Origin: Gammaproteobacteria bacterium
GTDB taxonomy: Bacteria > Pseudomonadota > Gammaproteobacteria > Steroidobacterales > Steroidobacteraceae
DNA length: 64,000 nt
Reading direction: 5' to 3'
NCBI GenBank assembly: GCA_003164785.1
Contig: PLUE01000048.1
Location: 379 to 64,378 of the forward strand
Positions 26,840-34,651 of this stretch are shown one piece after another (the stretch's first letter is position 1; each line of letters starts with the position of its first letter). A program made the translations under genes and the position numbers. The notes below the pieces were generated by a model. It was not told the origin of the DNA. It worked only from the letters and a program-made list of their open reading frames with translations, and did not search any database.

Positions 26840-29136
26840 TGGATTGTCTGCGCGCCGATGGTCTCGATGAGCTGGCCGAAACTGATCGCGGCATCATTGA
26901 TCGGCAGGCGCTGCGGTATCAGAACCTCGAAACCGGCCGCCGCCAGCAGATCCCGCGCCTGCTCGGTCAGGGTGCGATTCTGGAATACTCCCCCGCTCAA
27001 GCCCACGCGCGCGACACCGCTGTCCCCGCGCACGGCGAGCGCCTGGTCGCACACGGCGTGCGCGAGACTCGAGTGAAACATCGCCGCGCGCTGTGCCGGA
27101 TCGACGTGCGTGTCCAGCAGTGCCGGCAAGAGGGGCGCCCAGTCGCTGCGCCACATGCCACCCGCGTCGCGCGCGAGCGGCAATGCAATGGGTGGTGCGG
27201 TGTGCCGGCAGAGCGCTTCCAGGTGCATCGGCGCCTGGCCTTCGTAACTCGCATCCAGGCAGACGCCCAGCAGAGCACCGGCGGCGTCGAACAGGCGGCC
27301 GACCGAGGTCGTCGAGGGCGTGTTCAAACCCCCTTCCCAAGCGGCGCGCAGCAACGGGTCGGCCAGGGGTTCTCCGGCCGGCCATGATTGTCCGCATTCC
27401 CAGCACAACGCCAGTGCCGAGCGCCAGGGCTGGCGCGCGGCGCGCTCGCCGCCCGGCACACGAAACGGACGGAAGCTTGCAACGCGGCTCCAGGCGCCTG
27501 GCGCTCCCAACAGCGCCTCGCCACCCCACAATGTGGAGTCCGGCCCGAGGCCCATGCCGTCCCAAGTAAAACACAGCAGCGCATCGTCGCTGGGGAACTC
27601 GCCGGCGACCGCCGCCGCATGCGCATGGTGATGCCAGACCGCATGGGTCGGCAACCGCGAGTCGCGTGCCCAGCGCGTGTTGGGAAAACCCGGATGTGCA
27701 TCATGCGCGACGCACTGCGCGCGTATTCCATAGAGTTGCTGCAAATCATGGGCAACCTGCGCGAATACCTCGCGGCCACGCGGGCTCGCGAGCTCCCCGA
27801 TATGCGGCGAGACGACCGCGCGGTCGTCCCACGCCAACCCCACCGTCGTCTTCAGGTAGGCGCCCACCGCGAGTATCGGCCTCGCCACGCGGCGGGCCAG
27901 CTGCAGCTCAAGCGGTGCGGTACCGCGTCCGAGTCGCACGGATCGTACGGCCCCCGCAACGACTCGGACCACCGGATCATCGGCAGGCCGCGCAATCGGC
28001 CGATCGTGGTGCAAGAAACCATCGGCCACATCGGCAAGCCGCATCTCCACCGCCGCAGGTTCGGTCAGTATGGGTTCGCCGCTCGAGTTGCCCGACGTGG
28101 CCACGAGCGCCGCGCCGAAGTCCTCGAGCAGTAAATGGTGTAACGGGCTGTACGGCAACATCAGCCCGATCTCGCGAAGATCCGGCGCAATAGAGGGGGC
28201 GGCCGGCGCGTGCGGGATGCGCGCCGTCAGCACGATCGGGCGCACGGCATTACTCAGCGCCGCGGCCTCGAGAGGTGACAGATGCGCCAGCAGACGGGCG
28301 TAATCCAGCCCGTCGCGGCCGCGCCACGGCACCATGATTGCCAGCGGTTTCGCCGGCCGCCCCTTGCGGGCCCGCAAGCGGACGACGGCCTGCTCGTTGC
28401 GGGCATCGCATAAAAGGTGATAGCCGCCGACGCCCCGCACGGCGATGATCTTGCCGTCGTTCAAGGCGGCCAGCGCCGCCGCCAGGGCGGGCGCGTTGCC
28501 GCCGATGGCATGCCGCGCGTCGTGCCAATAGAGAGTGGGGCCGCAGGCAGCGCAGGCGAGCGGTTCGGCATGGAAGCGTCGATCCAGCGGGTCCGCGTAC
28601 TCCGCGGCGCAGTCGCGGCACAACGGGAAGCCGTCCAGCGTGGTATTCGCCCGATCGTAGGGCATTTTGCGGATCAGCGTGTAGCGTGGTCCGCACTGCG
28701 TGCAGTTGATGAAGGGGTAGCGGTGGCGCCGCGCCCGCGGGTCGCGCAGTTCCGCGAGGCAGTCGTCGCAGGTAAAGAGGTCCGCCGGGACATGAATGGT
28801 CGAATCTCCGCGGGTGCTGGCCAAAATCCGAAAACCATGGCTCGATTCAGCGCGAGCGGCTTGCACATCGAGCAGCCGCGGCGCCGCCGCGGGCGGCGCC
28901 CGCGATAGCAACGCGTCCCCAAAAGCCCGCAATCGTTCCACCGGGCCTTCGGCGAGGATGTCGACCTCGCCGCCGTGGTTGCGCACCCAGCCGGCGAGTT
29001 CATAGAGGTGAGCGAGGCGATAGACGAATGGTCGGAAGCCAACGCCCTGCACGCGCCCACCGATGCGAAAGCGCCGCGCCGCATGCGCCGACCCCGACGT
29101 GGCCACCAACGGGCTATCGGGAGCGGCGCTGCTCAT
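26836..29136 (-). CDS. hypF: Carbamoyltransferase HypF
   Basis: Makes carbamoyl-AMP from carbamoyl phosphate and transfers it to HypE. It is 766 residues. In order: acylphosphatase domain (GRVQGVGFRPFVYRLAH), two zinc-finger pairs (CDDCLAEL, CTQCGPRY, CRDCAAEY, CAACGPT), YrdC-like domain (RKGRPAKPLAIMV), and Kae1-like domain with HHHAHAAAVAGEF and GLSGGVFQNRTL. The start MSSAAPDSPL at 29136 is 58 bp after the hypD stop; the open frame continues to 29400 through hypD and is not coding there. Confidence 0.96.
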   Translation of the reverse strand: MSSAAPDSPLVATSGSAHAARRFRIGGRVQGVGFRPFVYRLAHLYELAGWVRNHGGEVDILAEGPVERLRAFGDALLSRAPPAAAPRLLDVQAARAESSHGFRILASTRGDSTIHVPADLFTCDDCLAELRDPRARRHRYPFINCTQCGPRYTLIRKMPYDRANTTLDGFPLCRDCAAEYADPLDRRFHAEPLACAACGPTLYWHDARHAIGGNAPALAAALAALNDGKIIAVRGVGGYHLLCDARNEQAVVRLRARKGRPAKPLAIMVPWRGRDGLDYARLLAHLSPLEAAALSNAVRPIVLTARIPHAPAAPSIAPDLREIGLMLPYSPLHHLLLEDFGAALVATSGNSSGEPILTEPAAVEMRLADVADGFLHHDRPIARPADDPVVRVVAGAVRSVRLGRGTAPLELQLARRVARPILAVGAYLKTTVGLAWDDRAVVSPHIGELASPRGREVFAQVAHDLQQLYGIRAQCVAHDAHPGFPNTRWARDSRLPTHAVWHHHAHAAAVAGEFPSDDALLCFTWDGMGLGPDSTLWGGEALLGAPGAWSRVASFRPFRVPGGERAARQPWRSALALCWECGQSWPAGEPLADPLLRAAWEGGLNTPSTTSVGRLFDAAGALLGVCLDASYEGQAPMHLEALCRHTAPPIALPLARDAGGMWRSDWAPLLPALLDTHVDPAQRAAMFHSSLAHAVCDQALAVRGDSGVARVGLSGGVFQNRTLTEQARDLLAAAGFEVLIPQRLPINDAAISFGQLIETIGAQTIQ

Positions 29137-29194
29137 GCACGCGTCGGTCCGCACCGTAGGGCTGAGCGCGCGCGCACCGGCGGTCGAATGCCCT

Positions 29195-30328
29195 TCACCC
29201 GGCCGCCTGCACTGTGCCCCGGCGATACTTGTAGTACGCGGCGCAGGCTCCTTCCGCAGATACCATGCACGCACCGATGGGATTGCGCGGCGTGCACGCG
29301 GTGCCGAAGATCGCGCAATCGGTGGGCTTCTTGACGCCGCGGATGATGGCTGGGCATTGACACGCTTCGTTCTCTCGTTCCGGGCGCATCTCCATGGCAA
29401 AGCGGCGTTCCGCGTCGAATTCGCCGAAAGATGACTTGATGCGCAGCCCCCCGTGGGGCAGCTCGCCGAGGCCGCGCCATTCGAAGCTCGGACGCACCTC
29501 GAACACCTCGGCGACCAGACGCTGCGCCTTGCGGTTGCCGTCGCGGGTGACGCCGCGGGTAAACTGGTTTTCCACGCAGGCGCGTCCGTCGTTGAGTTGC
29601 TGCAACAGCATGAGGATCGCCTGCATCACATCGAGCGGCTCGAAGCCCGCGATGACCACTGGTCGCCGATATTCTTCCGCGAAATGCTCGTACGGACGGC
29701 TGCCGATCACCGCGCTGACGTGCGAGGGACCAATGAACCCGTCGACCCGCACCTCGCCCCATTCGTGCATGTCGGGCGAGTCCACAATGCTCTGGATCGC
29801 CGCGGGCGTGACCACATGATTGCAATAGACGCTGAAATTGCGAAGCCCCAGCCGCTGCGCCTCCAGGATGAGGTGCGCGGTCGCGGGGGTGGTGGTCTCG
29901 AAGCCGATGGCGAAGAACACCACGTGTCGCTGTGGCAGCGCCGCGGCGATGTCCAGCGCCTCGAGAGCCGAGTAGGCCATGCGCACGTCCGCGCCCTGCG
30001 CGCGCGCCTTGAGCAAACTGCGCCGGCGCGAGGCCGGCACGCGCAGCATGTCGCCGTAGCTGACCAGCGTGACGTTGTCCCGGCCCGCGAGTTCGATGGC
30101 CGCATCGAGCCGGGGCGTCGCCAGCACGCAGACGGGGCAGCCGGGACCATGGACCAAGTGCACGTTTCCGGGCAGCAAATCCTCCACGCCATAGCGGAAG
30201 ATGGCATGGGTATGGCCGCCGCAGAATTCCATCAAATGGTAGTCGCGTCCCGGGTCGGCCTCCGCCCCGATCAGTTGCTCGAGCGCCGCCGCGGCGGCCC
30301 CGTCACGAAAGCCGCGGATGTAGCGCAT
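29195..30328 (-). CDS. hypD: Hydrogenase maturation protein HypD
   Basis: FeS scaffold on which the Fe(CN)2CO unit is built together with HypC. It is 377 residues. Motifs include MEFCGGHTHAIFRYG, HGPGCPVCVL, GFETTTPATA, ENQFTRGVTRDGN and the Cys-rich tail FGTACTPRNPIGACMVSAEG. The start MRYIRGFRDG at 30328 lies 26 bp inside the end of hypC. Product acts in the cytoplasm with HypC, HypE and HypF encoded beside it. Confidence 0.97.
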   Translation of the reverse strand: MRYIRGFRDGAAAAALEQLIGAEADPGRDYHLMEFCGGHTHAIFRYGVEDLLPGNVHLVHGPGCPVCVLATPRLDAAIELAGRDNVTLVSYGDMLRVPASRRRSLLKARAQGADVRMAYSALEALDIAAALPQRHVVFFAIGFETTTPATAHLILEAQRLGLRNFSVYCNHVVTPAAIQSIVDSPDMHEWGEVRVDGFIGPSHVSAVIGSRPYEHFAEEYRRPVVIAGFEPLDVMQAILMLLQQLNDGRACVENQFTRGVTRDGNRKAQRLVAEVFEVRPSFEWRGLGELPHGGLRIKSSFGEFDAERRFAMEMRPERENEACQCPAIIRGVKKPTDCAIFGTACTPRNPIGACMVSAEGACAAYYKYRRGTVQAAG

Positions 30329-30560
30329 GGGCTGCTCCCTGGAGGCGCGCGGCAATCTCCTCGAATAGCGCCAGCGTCTTTTCCGCTTCCTCGACGTCGA
30401 GGCGCGTGATGGCGAACCCGGCATGCACGATGAGATAATCGCCGAGCGCGACGTCGTCGATCAGCGCGATGGAGACGCGGCAGCGAACTCCGCCGACGTC
30501 GGTCTCGACCCATTGATCGCCCAGCAGCGCCACCACTCGCGCGGGAACGGCGAGGCACAT
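30303..30560 (-). CDS. hypC: Hydrogenase assembly chaperone HypC
   Basis: An 85-residue chaperone beginning MCLAVPARV, where the Cys after the initiator Met binds the Fe(CN)2CO moiety with HypD. The later VGDYLIVH-type segment reads LGDYLIVHAGFAITRLD. It is shorter than most reading frames here and is hidden at the end of a longer frame. The ATG at 30560 abuts the hypB stop region, and its end overlaps hypD by 26 bp, so it is embedded in the hyp operon. Confidence 0.95.
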   Translation of the reverse strand: MCLAVPARVVALLGDQWVETDVGGVRCRVSIALIDDVALGDYLIVHAGFAITRLDVEEAEKTLALFEEIAARLQGAAHALHPRLS

Positions 30561-30562
30561 AC

Positions 30563-31339
30563 TTAAGCCGCGACCGCCGCGGCGAGCCGCGGCCGCGAAC
30601 TCGGCGACACCGCCCGCGGCCGCGCCAGTTGCTGCTCCAGCCAATCCAACCAGGGGCGGATCTGCTCGGTCCGCCGTGCGGCGGTGCGAATCATCGGTGT
30701 CTCTCCACCGAGCGAACGCAGCGCGGCGGCCGCGCGCGACGGGTCGAAATCCTCCAGTACCTCGAGCAGATCCACCTTGCTCAAGACCACCAGGTCGCTG
30801 GCACGGAAAATCACCGGGTATTTCGCCGGCTTGTCGTCCCCCTCGGTGACACTCAGCAAGGTGACGTTCAAGTGCTGCCCGAGATCGAAGCTGGCCGGGC
30901 AAACGAGGTTGCCGACGTTTTCAATGAACAGCAAATCAAGGCCCGCCAGCGGCAATTCGTGCAGCGCCCCATGCACGAGGGACGCATCGAGGTGACAGGC
31001 CGTTCCCGTCGTGATCTGCACCGCCGGCACACCCTGTGCGCGGATGCGCACGGCATCGTTGTCGGTTTCCAGATCACCTTCGATGACCGCGATACGGTAT
31101 CGGTCGCGTAGCGCCACGATCGTCGCTTCCAACAAGGCGGTCTTGCCGGCGCCGGGCGAGGACATGAGGTTGATGGCGAGGACACCGTGCGCGTCGAAGT
31201 GTTCGCGGTTATGCCTCGCGACCTGGTCATTGGCGGCAAGCAGATCTTGCACCACGTCGACCACCGTTGCGGGACCGTTGCGATCCAGCTTCAGATGAGC
31301 GGTACCGGGGGTCATACTGCAGCCGCAGGTAGTGCACAT
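30563..31339 (-). CDS. hypB: Hydrogenase nickel incorporation GTPase HypB
   Basis: GTPase that hands nickel to the large subunit with HypA. It is 258 residues. The N-terminal MCTTCGC is the high-affinity Ni motif. The His-rich stretch found in some HypB proteins is missing, so nickel storage is unlikely. The P-loop is SSPGAGKTALLE, the switch region is GDLETDNDAVRI, and the metal-site CxH is TTGTACHLDASL. A Pro/Arg/Ala-rich C-terminal tail of about 20 residues is not family-typical. Confidence 0.96.
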   Translation of the reverse strand: MCTTCGCSMTPGTAHLKLDRNGPATVVDVVQDLLAANDQVARHNREHFDAHGVLAINLMSSPGAGKTALLEATIVALRDRYRIAVIEGDLETDNDAVRIRAQGVPAVQITTGTACHLDASLVHGALHELPLAGLDLLFIENVGNLVCPASFDLGQHLNVTLLSVTEGDDKPAKYPVIFRASDLVVLSKVDLLEVLEDFDPSRAAAALRSLGGETPMIRTAARRTEQIRPWLDWLEQQLARPRAVSPSSRPRLAAAVAA

Positions 31340-31366
31340 GATTGTAATCCTCGAACTCGGAGTCCA

Positions 31367-31732
31367 TTAGTCCACGGATGCCGGCTGCGGCACTCGCAAT
31401 TCGACGCGCCGTAACCGCAGCTCATCTCCCGCCACGATTCGGGTGCGATATCCCCCGCATGCGGTGCACACCAATCGATTCGGCGCAGTTTGCGATTGCG
31501 CACCGCACGTCACACAGCAGATGGTGACCCCCGGCGATTCGATCGACAGCACGGCCTGCGCCGCGCAACTGCCGGTGCGAACCACGTCAAATGCGCGCGC
31601 AAGCAGCGCCGGCTCGACGCCCGACAGCGGACCCACTTCGATGACGATGCGCTCGACGGCATCCGCACCTCGTTCGGCTGCGATTTCAATGACCTGCGTC
31701 AGCAGGGCTTGGCAAACGGACAGCTCGTGCAA
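31367..31732 (-). CDS. hypA: Hydrogenase nickel chaperone HypA (TTG start)
   Basis: A 121-residue Ni/Zn chaperone. The family always begins MHELS, where the His2 binds Ni. Here HELSVCQALL is preceded by a TTG codon at 31732 and not ATG, so TTG is taken as the initiator; GGGA lies about 6 bases upstream. The Zn site is CVTCGAQ and CTACGG. The frame stays open to an ATG at 31825 but that would bury the essential N-terminal His. First gene of the hyp operon, 48 bp from a strong operator-like palindrome. Confidence 0.92.
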   Translation of the reverse strand: MHELSVCQALLTQVIEIAAERGADAVERIVIEVGPLSGVEPALLARAFDVVRTGSCAAQAVLSIESPGVTICCVTCGAQSQTAPNRLVCTACGGYRTRIVAGDELRLRRVELRVPQPASVD

Positions 31733-31780
31733 AGCGATTCCCAATGATCTACGCAAGGATAGCGCCGTTACGTGACCGGG

Positions 31781-31800
31781 TCTGTACGAAAACGCACAGA
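31781..31800. promoter_or_regulatory. CRP/FNR-geometry operator between hypA and the hydrogenase operon
   Basis: Half-sites TCTGTACG and CGCACAGA flank AAAA; the core TGTAC-GAAAAC-GCACA is at 31783-31798. It differs from the perfect site at 38529 at one half-site position apart from the spacer. It lies 48 bp from the hypA start and 47 bp from the protease start, so one site could control both directions. Confidence 0.6.
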
Positions 31801-31847
31801 TAGACCAACGGAAACGTGCTTTCATCTACAAAACGCAATGAGGGTGG

Positions 31848-32417
31848 ATGGTGACGTCATGGCTTGCACAAGACCCTCGGAGTACATCCAAAGCGGACGC
31901 CGTTCCAGCTGACGGCACACATCCGTGCGTGCGGATTCCTCCCGGGCCGCCGCTTTCCTTGGTTCTCGGTTTCGGCAACATACTGTTGAGTGACGACGGC
32001 GCCGGCGTCAAGCTGGTGGAGCGGCTGCGCGCGGAGATTGGCGACCATGCCGCGGTCTTTATAGACGGCGGCACCTTGAGCTTCAGCTTGCTGTCGTATA
32101 TCGAGGCGACAAATTCGATGCTGGTGGTCGATGCCGCCGATGTCAACGGCGCGCCGGGAACCGTCAGACTGTTCGAAGACGCGGCAATGGATGAGTTTCT
32201 GACGAGCAACCGCCGCCGAACCGTGCATGAGGTGGGTCTGATTGATCTGTTGGATATGGCGCGACTCCAGGACTGCCTGCCCCCCCGCCGCGCGCTGCTG
32301 TGCATTCAACCGCAGCGCATCGACTGGAGCGAGGAACTCTCGGCAACGGTCGCCGAGGCCCTGCCCGCGGCCGCCCATCGGGCCATCGCGTTGCTGAAAC
32401 GGTGGCAGCCCATTTGA
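31848..32417 (+). CDS. Hydrogenase maturation protease (HyaD/HupD family)
   Basis: Endopeptidase that removes the C-terminal peptide of the large subunit after nickel insertion. It is 189 residues from ATG 31848, which has GAGG just upstream. Motifs are LVLGFGNILLSDDGAGVKL (Ni-probing Glu/Asp region), FIDGGTLSFSLLSYIE and VVDAADVNGAPGT. Family members are about 160 residues and begin right at the LVLGxGN segment, so the first 34 residues here are either an extension or a sign of a later start (a GTG before RIPPGPPLS is available). The expected substrate, HynL, is encoded 3.5 kb downstream. Confidence 0.88.
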   Translation: MVTSWLAQDPRSTSKADAVPADGTHPCVRIPPGPPLSLVLGFGNILLSDDGAGVKLVERLRAEIGDHAAVFIDGGTLSFSLLSYIEATNSMLVVDAADVNGAPGTVRLFEDAAMDEFLTSNRRRTVHEVGLIDLLDMARLQDCLPPRRALLCIQPQRIDWSEELSATVAEALPAAAHRAIALLKRWQPI

Positions 32418-32863
32418 GCCGCCTCACGGACATCTCGATCCGGGTCGAACCTCTGGTCTCGGACGGCCTGTCAGTCAATAGCGGCGGGTTGGGCGGCGGC
32501 GTCGCCGCCATTCTCATGGAATTGAGTACGCTGCTCGGACGGCTCGTGGACAGCCAAACGCCCGCGGCCATCGATTTGCGCAGCCTGCCAATGAGCCCAA
32601 ACGACCGGGTGGCCCTCGAGCGCGCGCTCGGCGAAGGCGAAGTGCGGGCAACGGTCGATGCGCAAGGTCTGTCGACGATCGTCGAGACGCGCATCGCCGG
32701 AATCTGGTGGGTGAAGCATTGCAACGCCCAAGGGGATCTGGTCGCCGAGTTGCTCGAAGTGACGCGGGTGCCGGATATCCTCGCGTGCGCGCCCGATGAC
32801 ATCGCCGCAGGGGTACAAACGCTGCGCGCGCAAATCGCCACGATCACCGCGCGACCGAGCTAG
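32402..32863 (+). CDS. HupH/HyaF C-terminal-domain hydrogenase assembly protein
   Basis: A 153-residue protein resembling only the C-terminal half of HupH/HyaF: SGGLGGGVAAILMELSTLLG, LGEGEVRATVDAQG, ETRIAGIWWVKHCN and LLEVTRVPDILACAPDD. The N-terminal half of full-length HyaF is absent. This family helps mature the small subunit or its FeS clusters. The start is a GTG at 32402 (overlapping the protease gene by 16 bp) or TTG at 32414; no ATG fits. It is immediately followed by the small-subunit gene. Confidence 0.82.
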   Translation: MAAHLSRLTDISIRVEPLVSDGLSVNSGGLGGGVAAILMELSTLLGRLVDSQTPAAIDLRSLPMSPNDRVALERALGEGEVRATVDAQGLSTIVETRIAGIWWVKHCNAQGDLVAELLEVTRVPDILACAPDDIAAGVQTLRAQIATITARPS

Positions 32864-32872
32864 GAGCAACGA

Positions 32873-33988
32873 ATGACTCAGGATAACGACGCGTTGACGG
32901 TGGGACAGATGCTGCTGAAGCACGGCATCAGCCGGCGCGGTTTCATCCAGTACTGTACCGCCGTGGCCTCGAGCCTCGCCCTGCCGCCCTGGATGGGGCC
33001 GGCGATGGCCGAGCAGTTGCGCAGCGGCCCCAGACCGTCCGTGGTGTACCTCTCGTTCCAGGAGTGCACCGGCTGTCTGGAGTCGCTGACCCGATCCTTC
33101 AGCCCCACCATCGAAAACCTGATCTTCAACACGATTTCGCTGGATTATAACGACACGCTGATGGCCGCGTCCGGCGAGGCTGCGGAAGCGGCGCGCAACA
33201 AGGCCATGCAGGATAACTTCGGCAAATATGTGCTGGTGGTGGACGGGTCCGTGCCCACCGATGCGGGCGGCGGCTATTGCATGGCGGGTGGTCGCAGCGC
33301 CGTCGATATCCTGCGCGAGGCGGCCAAGGGCGCGGCGGCCATCGTCTGCGTCGGGACCTGCTCGGCATTTGGCGGCATCCCATTTGCCGATCCGAACCCG
33401 ACCGGTGCGTGGCCGGTCAGCGCCATCGTCGGGGATAAGCCCATCATCAACGTCTCCGGCTGCCCGCCCATTCCCGAGGTGATCACCGGAACGCTGCTGC
33501 AATTCGTCAGCACCGGACGAGTTCCGGACTTGGACGAGCACCGGCGCCCCAAGGTTTTCTTCGGCAACAGCATCCATGATCGCTGCTACCGGCGGCCGTT
33601 TTATGACCAGGGCAAATTCGCCAAGTCCTTCGACGACGAAGGGGCTCGCAATGGCTGGTGCCTATATGAGCTCGGCTGCAAGGGACCGACGACCTACAAT
33701 GCCTGCGCGACGCTCAAGTGGAACGGCGGCACCAGTTTCCCCATCGAGTCGGGACACGGCTGTCTCGGCTGCTCCGAGCCCGGATTCTGGGACAAGGGCA
33801 GCTTCTATTCCGCGCTGTCCAGCGCCGCGTGGGGCAAGGCGGGCGAGTCGACGCCACTGCGGGTGCTGGAAGTCGGTGCCGGCGCGGCGGCCGTGGGCGC
33901 CGCACTGGGGCTGGCGGCGGCTGGGTCGGCCCGGCTGCGTCAGCACCGCAGCGAGCAGCAAACCGACGATGAAACGACAGGAGGCTGA
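32873..33988 (+). CDS. hynS: [NiFe]-hydrogenase small subunit, Isp-type (group 1)
   Basis: Carries three FeS clusters moving electrons from the NiFe site. It is 371 residues with a Tat signal SRRGFIQYCTAVASSLALPP. Cluster ligands are visible: ECTGCLES, CVGTCSAFGG and SGCPPIPE (proximal), HDRCYRR with CLYELGCKGP (distal) and CATLKWNGG to GHGCLGC (medial). The two extra proximal cysteines of O2-tolerant Hyd-1-type enzymes are Gly here (CTGC and AFGG). A weak hydrophobic C-terminal stretch follows near residue 335. Isp1 starts 4 bp after the stop. Confidence 0.95.
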   Translation: MTQDNDALTVGQMLLKHGISRRGFIQYCTAVASSLALPPWMGPAMAEQLRSGPRPSVVYLSFQECTGCLESLTRSFSPTIENLIFNTISLDYNDTLMAASGEAAEAARNKAMQDNFGKYVLVVDGSVPTDAGGGYCMAGGRSAVDILREAAKGAAAIVCVGTCSAFGGIPFADPNPTGAWPVSAIVGDKPIINVSGCPPIPEVITGTLLQFVSTGRVPDLDEHRRPKVFFGNSIHDRCYRRPFYDQGKFAKSFDDEGARNGWCLYELGCKGPTTYNACATLKWNGGTSFPIESGHGCLGCSEPGFWDKGSFYSALSSAAWGKAGESTPLRVLEVGAGAAAVGAALGLAAAGSARLRQHRSEQQTDDETTGG

Positions 33989-33991
33989 CCT

Positions 33992-34651
33992 ATGGATCTT
34001 TTAGGCTTCGCACGCGGGCCAGCACTCAAGGTGGCGCTGGTCGTGTTCTGTCTGGGCGTGGTGTGGCGCATCCTCGGCTTCGGGTTGCTGCGCATCCGGC
34101 GTGACTGGAACAGGCCGCGCGCCTCGATGCTCAAGTACTTGTTCGGCGGCGCGCTGACGGTGGCGACGCGCTCGATCCCGCACCCGGAATTCATCGCTCG
34201 CACCGGCCCGGGCGAGGCGCTCGGCTACAGCTATCATCTCGGCCTGTTTGCCGTCGTGCTGCTGTTCACTCCGCATATTCTCTTTCTCCGCAGCCTGTTC
34301 GGCCTCCGCTGGCCGGGGTTGCCGAGCGGCGTGATCACCGTGATTTCGGTGCTCACCCTGACCTTGTTTCTGGCGGTACTGTTTCGGCGGGTAACGAATC
34401 CCGTGATGCGGATGCTGTCGAATTTCGACGATTACTTCAGCTGGTTCATCACCATGGTGGTCCTGGTCACGGGTCTTGCCACCACCGCTCACGTCGGCGC
34501 TCGGTACGAGACGCTGCTGGCCTTGCACATCCTGAGTGTCGATGTGCTGCTCATCTGGTTCCCATTCGGCAAGCTCATGCACGCCTTTTACATCTTTCCC
34601 TCCCGGGCCATCAACGGTGCGCTACTCGCCCGCAAAGGAGCCGCCTCATGA
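33992..34651 (+). CDS. isp1: Isp1, NarI-like cytochrome b subunit of hydrogenase
   Basis: A 219-residue inner-membrane protein with about five hydrophobic helices (residues roughly 12-27, 85-100, 112-132, 150-168, 178-198). Histidines lie in or next to helices (YSYHLG, TPHILF, TTAHVGARY, LALHILS) as expected for two b hemes. The NarI/DsrM-like family member encoded between hydrogenase small and large subunits is called Isp1 in Thiocapsa and relatives. It is proposed to exchange electrons between the hydrogenase, Isp2 and quinone. It overlaps isp2 by ATGA. Confidence 0.88.
   Translation: MDLLGFARGPALKVALVVFCLGVVWRILGFGLLRIRRDWNRPRASMLKYLFGGALTVATRSIPHPEFIARTGPGEALGYSYHLGLFAVVLLFTPHILFLRSLFGLRWPGLPSGVITVISVLTLTLFLAVLFRRVTNPVMRMLSNFDDYFSWFITMVVLVTGLATTAHVGARYETLLALHILSVDVLLIWFPFGKLMHAFYIFPSRAINGALLARKGAAS

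Noticed and set aside
31880-31950. tRNA-like sequence near the hydrogenase protease start (TCCGTGCGTGCGGATTCC resembling a T-arm)
   Set aside because: No acceptor stem can be paired, the T-loop lacks TTCGA and the anticodon-like arm has an eight-base loop. It looks like chance, though it may explain why the protease N-terminus is atypical.
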